Source: Apteryx mantelli
Lineage: Eukaryota; Chordata; Aves; Apterygiformes; Apterygidae
Assembly (NCBI RefSeq): GCF_036417845.1
Contig: NC_089979.1
Location: 2,223,424 to 2,287,423, forward strand
DNA: 64,000 bases
Reading direction: 5' to 3'
This document shows positions 62,381-64,000 of this stretch, in pieces (positions within the stretch are counted from its first letter, which is position 1; every line of letters begins with the position of its first letter). The position numbers and the translations under genes were made by a program. The notes below the pieces were generated by a model. It was not told the origin of the DNA, did not search any database, and worked only from the letters and a program-made list of their open reading frames with translations.

Positions 62381-63216
62381 AAGGCTTTAAAGGCAAAATC
62401 TGGAAGGTAAAAAACAGCAGCTGTTATCCAATGTGCTGTTATACAGTACAATTAGAGTATGGGTAGGATACTCCAATTCACAGTGTTTCTTTGGTCCTCT
62501 GCTTCACTTGTTTCCTTAAAAAAGGGTGCTAGAAAGTGGAAACCAATGTAAAAAATATCATGGCTGTTATAAAGGGAACTTTCAGTATTTTAAAACATGA
62601 AATCCCATTCTGCTTTTAGGGATAGCTATAAATAAGTAAATAGAAATTATATATGTCTTTGGAATTTTCTTTTCTGTTTGAACTTTATTCTGTGATCAGC
62701 TTTACTTATTGAGTGGGTGACTAGCAAATTCACATGCATTTTCTACAGACTATTAGAATAATGTTTCAGAGAGCCACTGCTTCAGAATTGCCCTCTTTTC
62801 AATTCATTGTTAATCCTGCCGTAAGATTTCATTAAGGTTCAGAAAATACCTGCTTTCAGTCCGTTTCTCTTCAGCTCCCGGCTGGCTGTGAAAGAAGAGC
62901 AAAAGAAACCATCACAAGCTTTTTGTTAGTCATGAGAGAAGTTATTTTATAAATTCAACCCAAACTGATGAGTTTGGTGCACAAGGGAAATTATTTCTCC
63001 TTTGAATATTGTTGCAGTCATTTTTTCCCCATCTGATCTCTCGGTTGTAAAGGTTGAGGTCCCTTCTTTCAGCTGAACCTTATGGGGGATAAAATAATAT
63101 GCAAAGACAGCTCAGATGTTAAGGTTTTCAAGCTAAAAAGTTATTCAGGCAGAAAAATACTTAACCTAATACAGACTGGCTCAATTGATTAAAAAGTCAA
63201 ACTTAGTATCATTATA

Positions 63217-63228
63217 CACACACACACA
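63217..63228. repeat. (CA)n microsatellite
   Basis: ACACACACACAC-type tract, short. Confidence 0.85.
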
Positions 63229-63582
63229 GAGAACATGAAAAAATCAATGCTGTATTTATGACTTTTCCTTCTGTTATTATTGTTGTTTGCTAATTTCACC
63301 TCAATTTTTTCTGTCTTCCTTTCTCACACTGTGTCCTTCTCTTAACTCTCCTTGAGGATGTACTCTCCTGTTGCTCGTTTCTGGCTGTCTGGTCATTACA
63401 TTTCACCACTGACTGTCCTCTGGAGAGTAGAAGGTCAGAGGAGAAGCCCTCAGACACTCCTGGGCTTTTCTGACAGGGAACTATATTTTGAGATTAAGCT
63501 CTAAGTAAGGTCTCAAAACCAATTCCTTAATTTCAGCTTCACTTGCTAAAAGTACTAGATTTGCCCTAAATGTATGTTTTCT

Positions 63583-63602
63583 CCCCCCCACCCCCCACCC
63601 CC
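63583..63602 (-). repeat. C-rich tract with G-quadruplex potential on the minus strand
   Basis: The plus strand reads three C runs (7, 6 and 5) separated by single A residues. The minus strand therefore has G5-T-G6-T-G7, enough to supply four G3 runs with short loops. Structure is inferred from composition only. Confidence 0.7.
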
Positions 63603-64000
63603 ATAATGGTGATTTATACTTCAGGCAACATTTTCTGTTCCAAGAATGAAGTACATGAATTTGACTTCCTTTCTCTAATACAAGTACTCAGGAATAGACA
63701 TATTAAAGAAAATCCAACCAAATCAACACTCCAATTCACGTGCTTTTTCCCAGGGAAGAGGGTAAGAAAGCAAAGCACCGTGAGAGACACTGTCTATATT
63801 TTTAATGCAAAGGACTGTGTTCAAAGCACTAAATACTATGGTATGTAGTGTGCTATATTATATATATACACATAGGCAAAATTCAGGTAACTAAAAGCAG
63901 TATATTCTCCTGGGATACTGATATGGGAGATAGCCGTTAGTGGACTAGCCAGTTGCTGATAATTTTGTTTCTTAATTTGAAAAATTAAAAAGTTGATTAT

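Larger units (their letters stand above)
56033..64000. other. Intergenic DNA; no gene recognised
   Basis: No coding exon is recognised. The stretch contains A/T runs at 56475-56496, 58596-58608 and 59297-59311, MIR-like fragments at 58.1, 59.8 and 61.2 kb, a 22-bp tandem duplication at 61067-61110, poly-C tracts at 62368-62380 and 63583-63602, a CA tract near 63217 and a TA tract near 63852. Confidence 0.6.

Noticed and set aside
1-64000. CRISPR array, operon, phage or viral gene cluster
   Set aside because: No regularly spaced direct repeats, no dense co-directional long frames and no viral protein motifs were seen; the composition is that of a vertebrate genome.

Overview
This window looks like vertebrate nuclear DNA from an archosaur, most probably a bird. 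The evidence is split genes with GT-AG introns, CR1 LINEs ending in the ATTCTGTG octamer repeats typical of avian CR1, decayed MIR/CORE-SINE-like copies, and very low coding density. No bacterial, viral or CRISPR-type system was seen. All identifications come from reading the sequence; no database search was run.

Only two protein-coding genes are convincing. Both belong to the Ly6/uPAR (LU, three-finger) family, both are on the minus strand, and both are complete from start to stop codon. The first (coding span 1848-6097, three coding exons) encodes a 128-residue GPI-anchor-type protein closest to LYPD2/SLURP1. The second (26383-30543, three coding exons) encodes a 122-residue protein recognisable as prostate stem cell antigen, PSCA. 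They share one architecture: a 52-nt signal-peptide exon, a middle exon with the first five cysteines, a last exon with the last five cysteines and a hydrophobic GPI tail, and phase-1 introns throughout. Each has a TATA-like box about 60 nt upstream of its ATG. This fits the conserved LY6 cluster that in human lies on chromosome 8q24.

Layout: 1-1847 is sequence downstream of the LYPD2-like gene; 1848-6159 is that gene and its core promoter; 6160-26382 is about 20 kb of intergenic DNA with old CR1-like LINE remains (about 8.3-9.0 kb and 14.4-15.3 kb) and low-complexity tracts; 26383-30604 is PSCA and its core promoter; 30605-64000 is about 33 kb without a recognisable gene. That last stretch holds a CR1 copy with a 230-codon open reverse-transcriptase fragment (minus strand, 40.5-41.6 kb), a shorter CR1 3' end at 55.8-56.0 kb, CR1 tail fragments, several MIR-like pieces, short perfect tandem duplications, and homopolymer or dinucleotide tracts.

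The more unusual items are a perfect 14-bp hairpin at 6828-6859, a stop-poor region at 46.2-46.9 kb open in several frames, an unassigned cysteine-rich minus-strand frame at 19.5-19.9 kb, and two related short cysteine-containing stretches at 18.4 and 27.3 kb. None amounts to a demonstrated new system.
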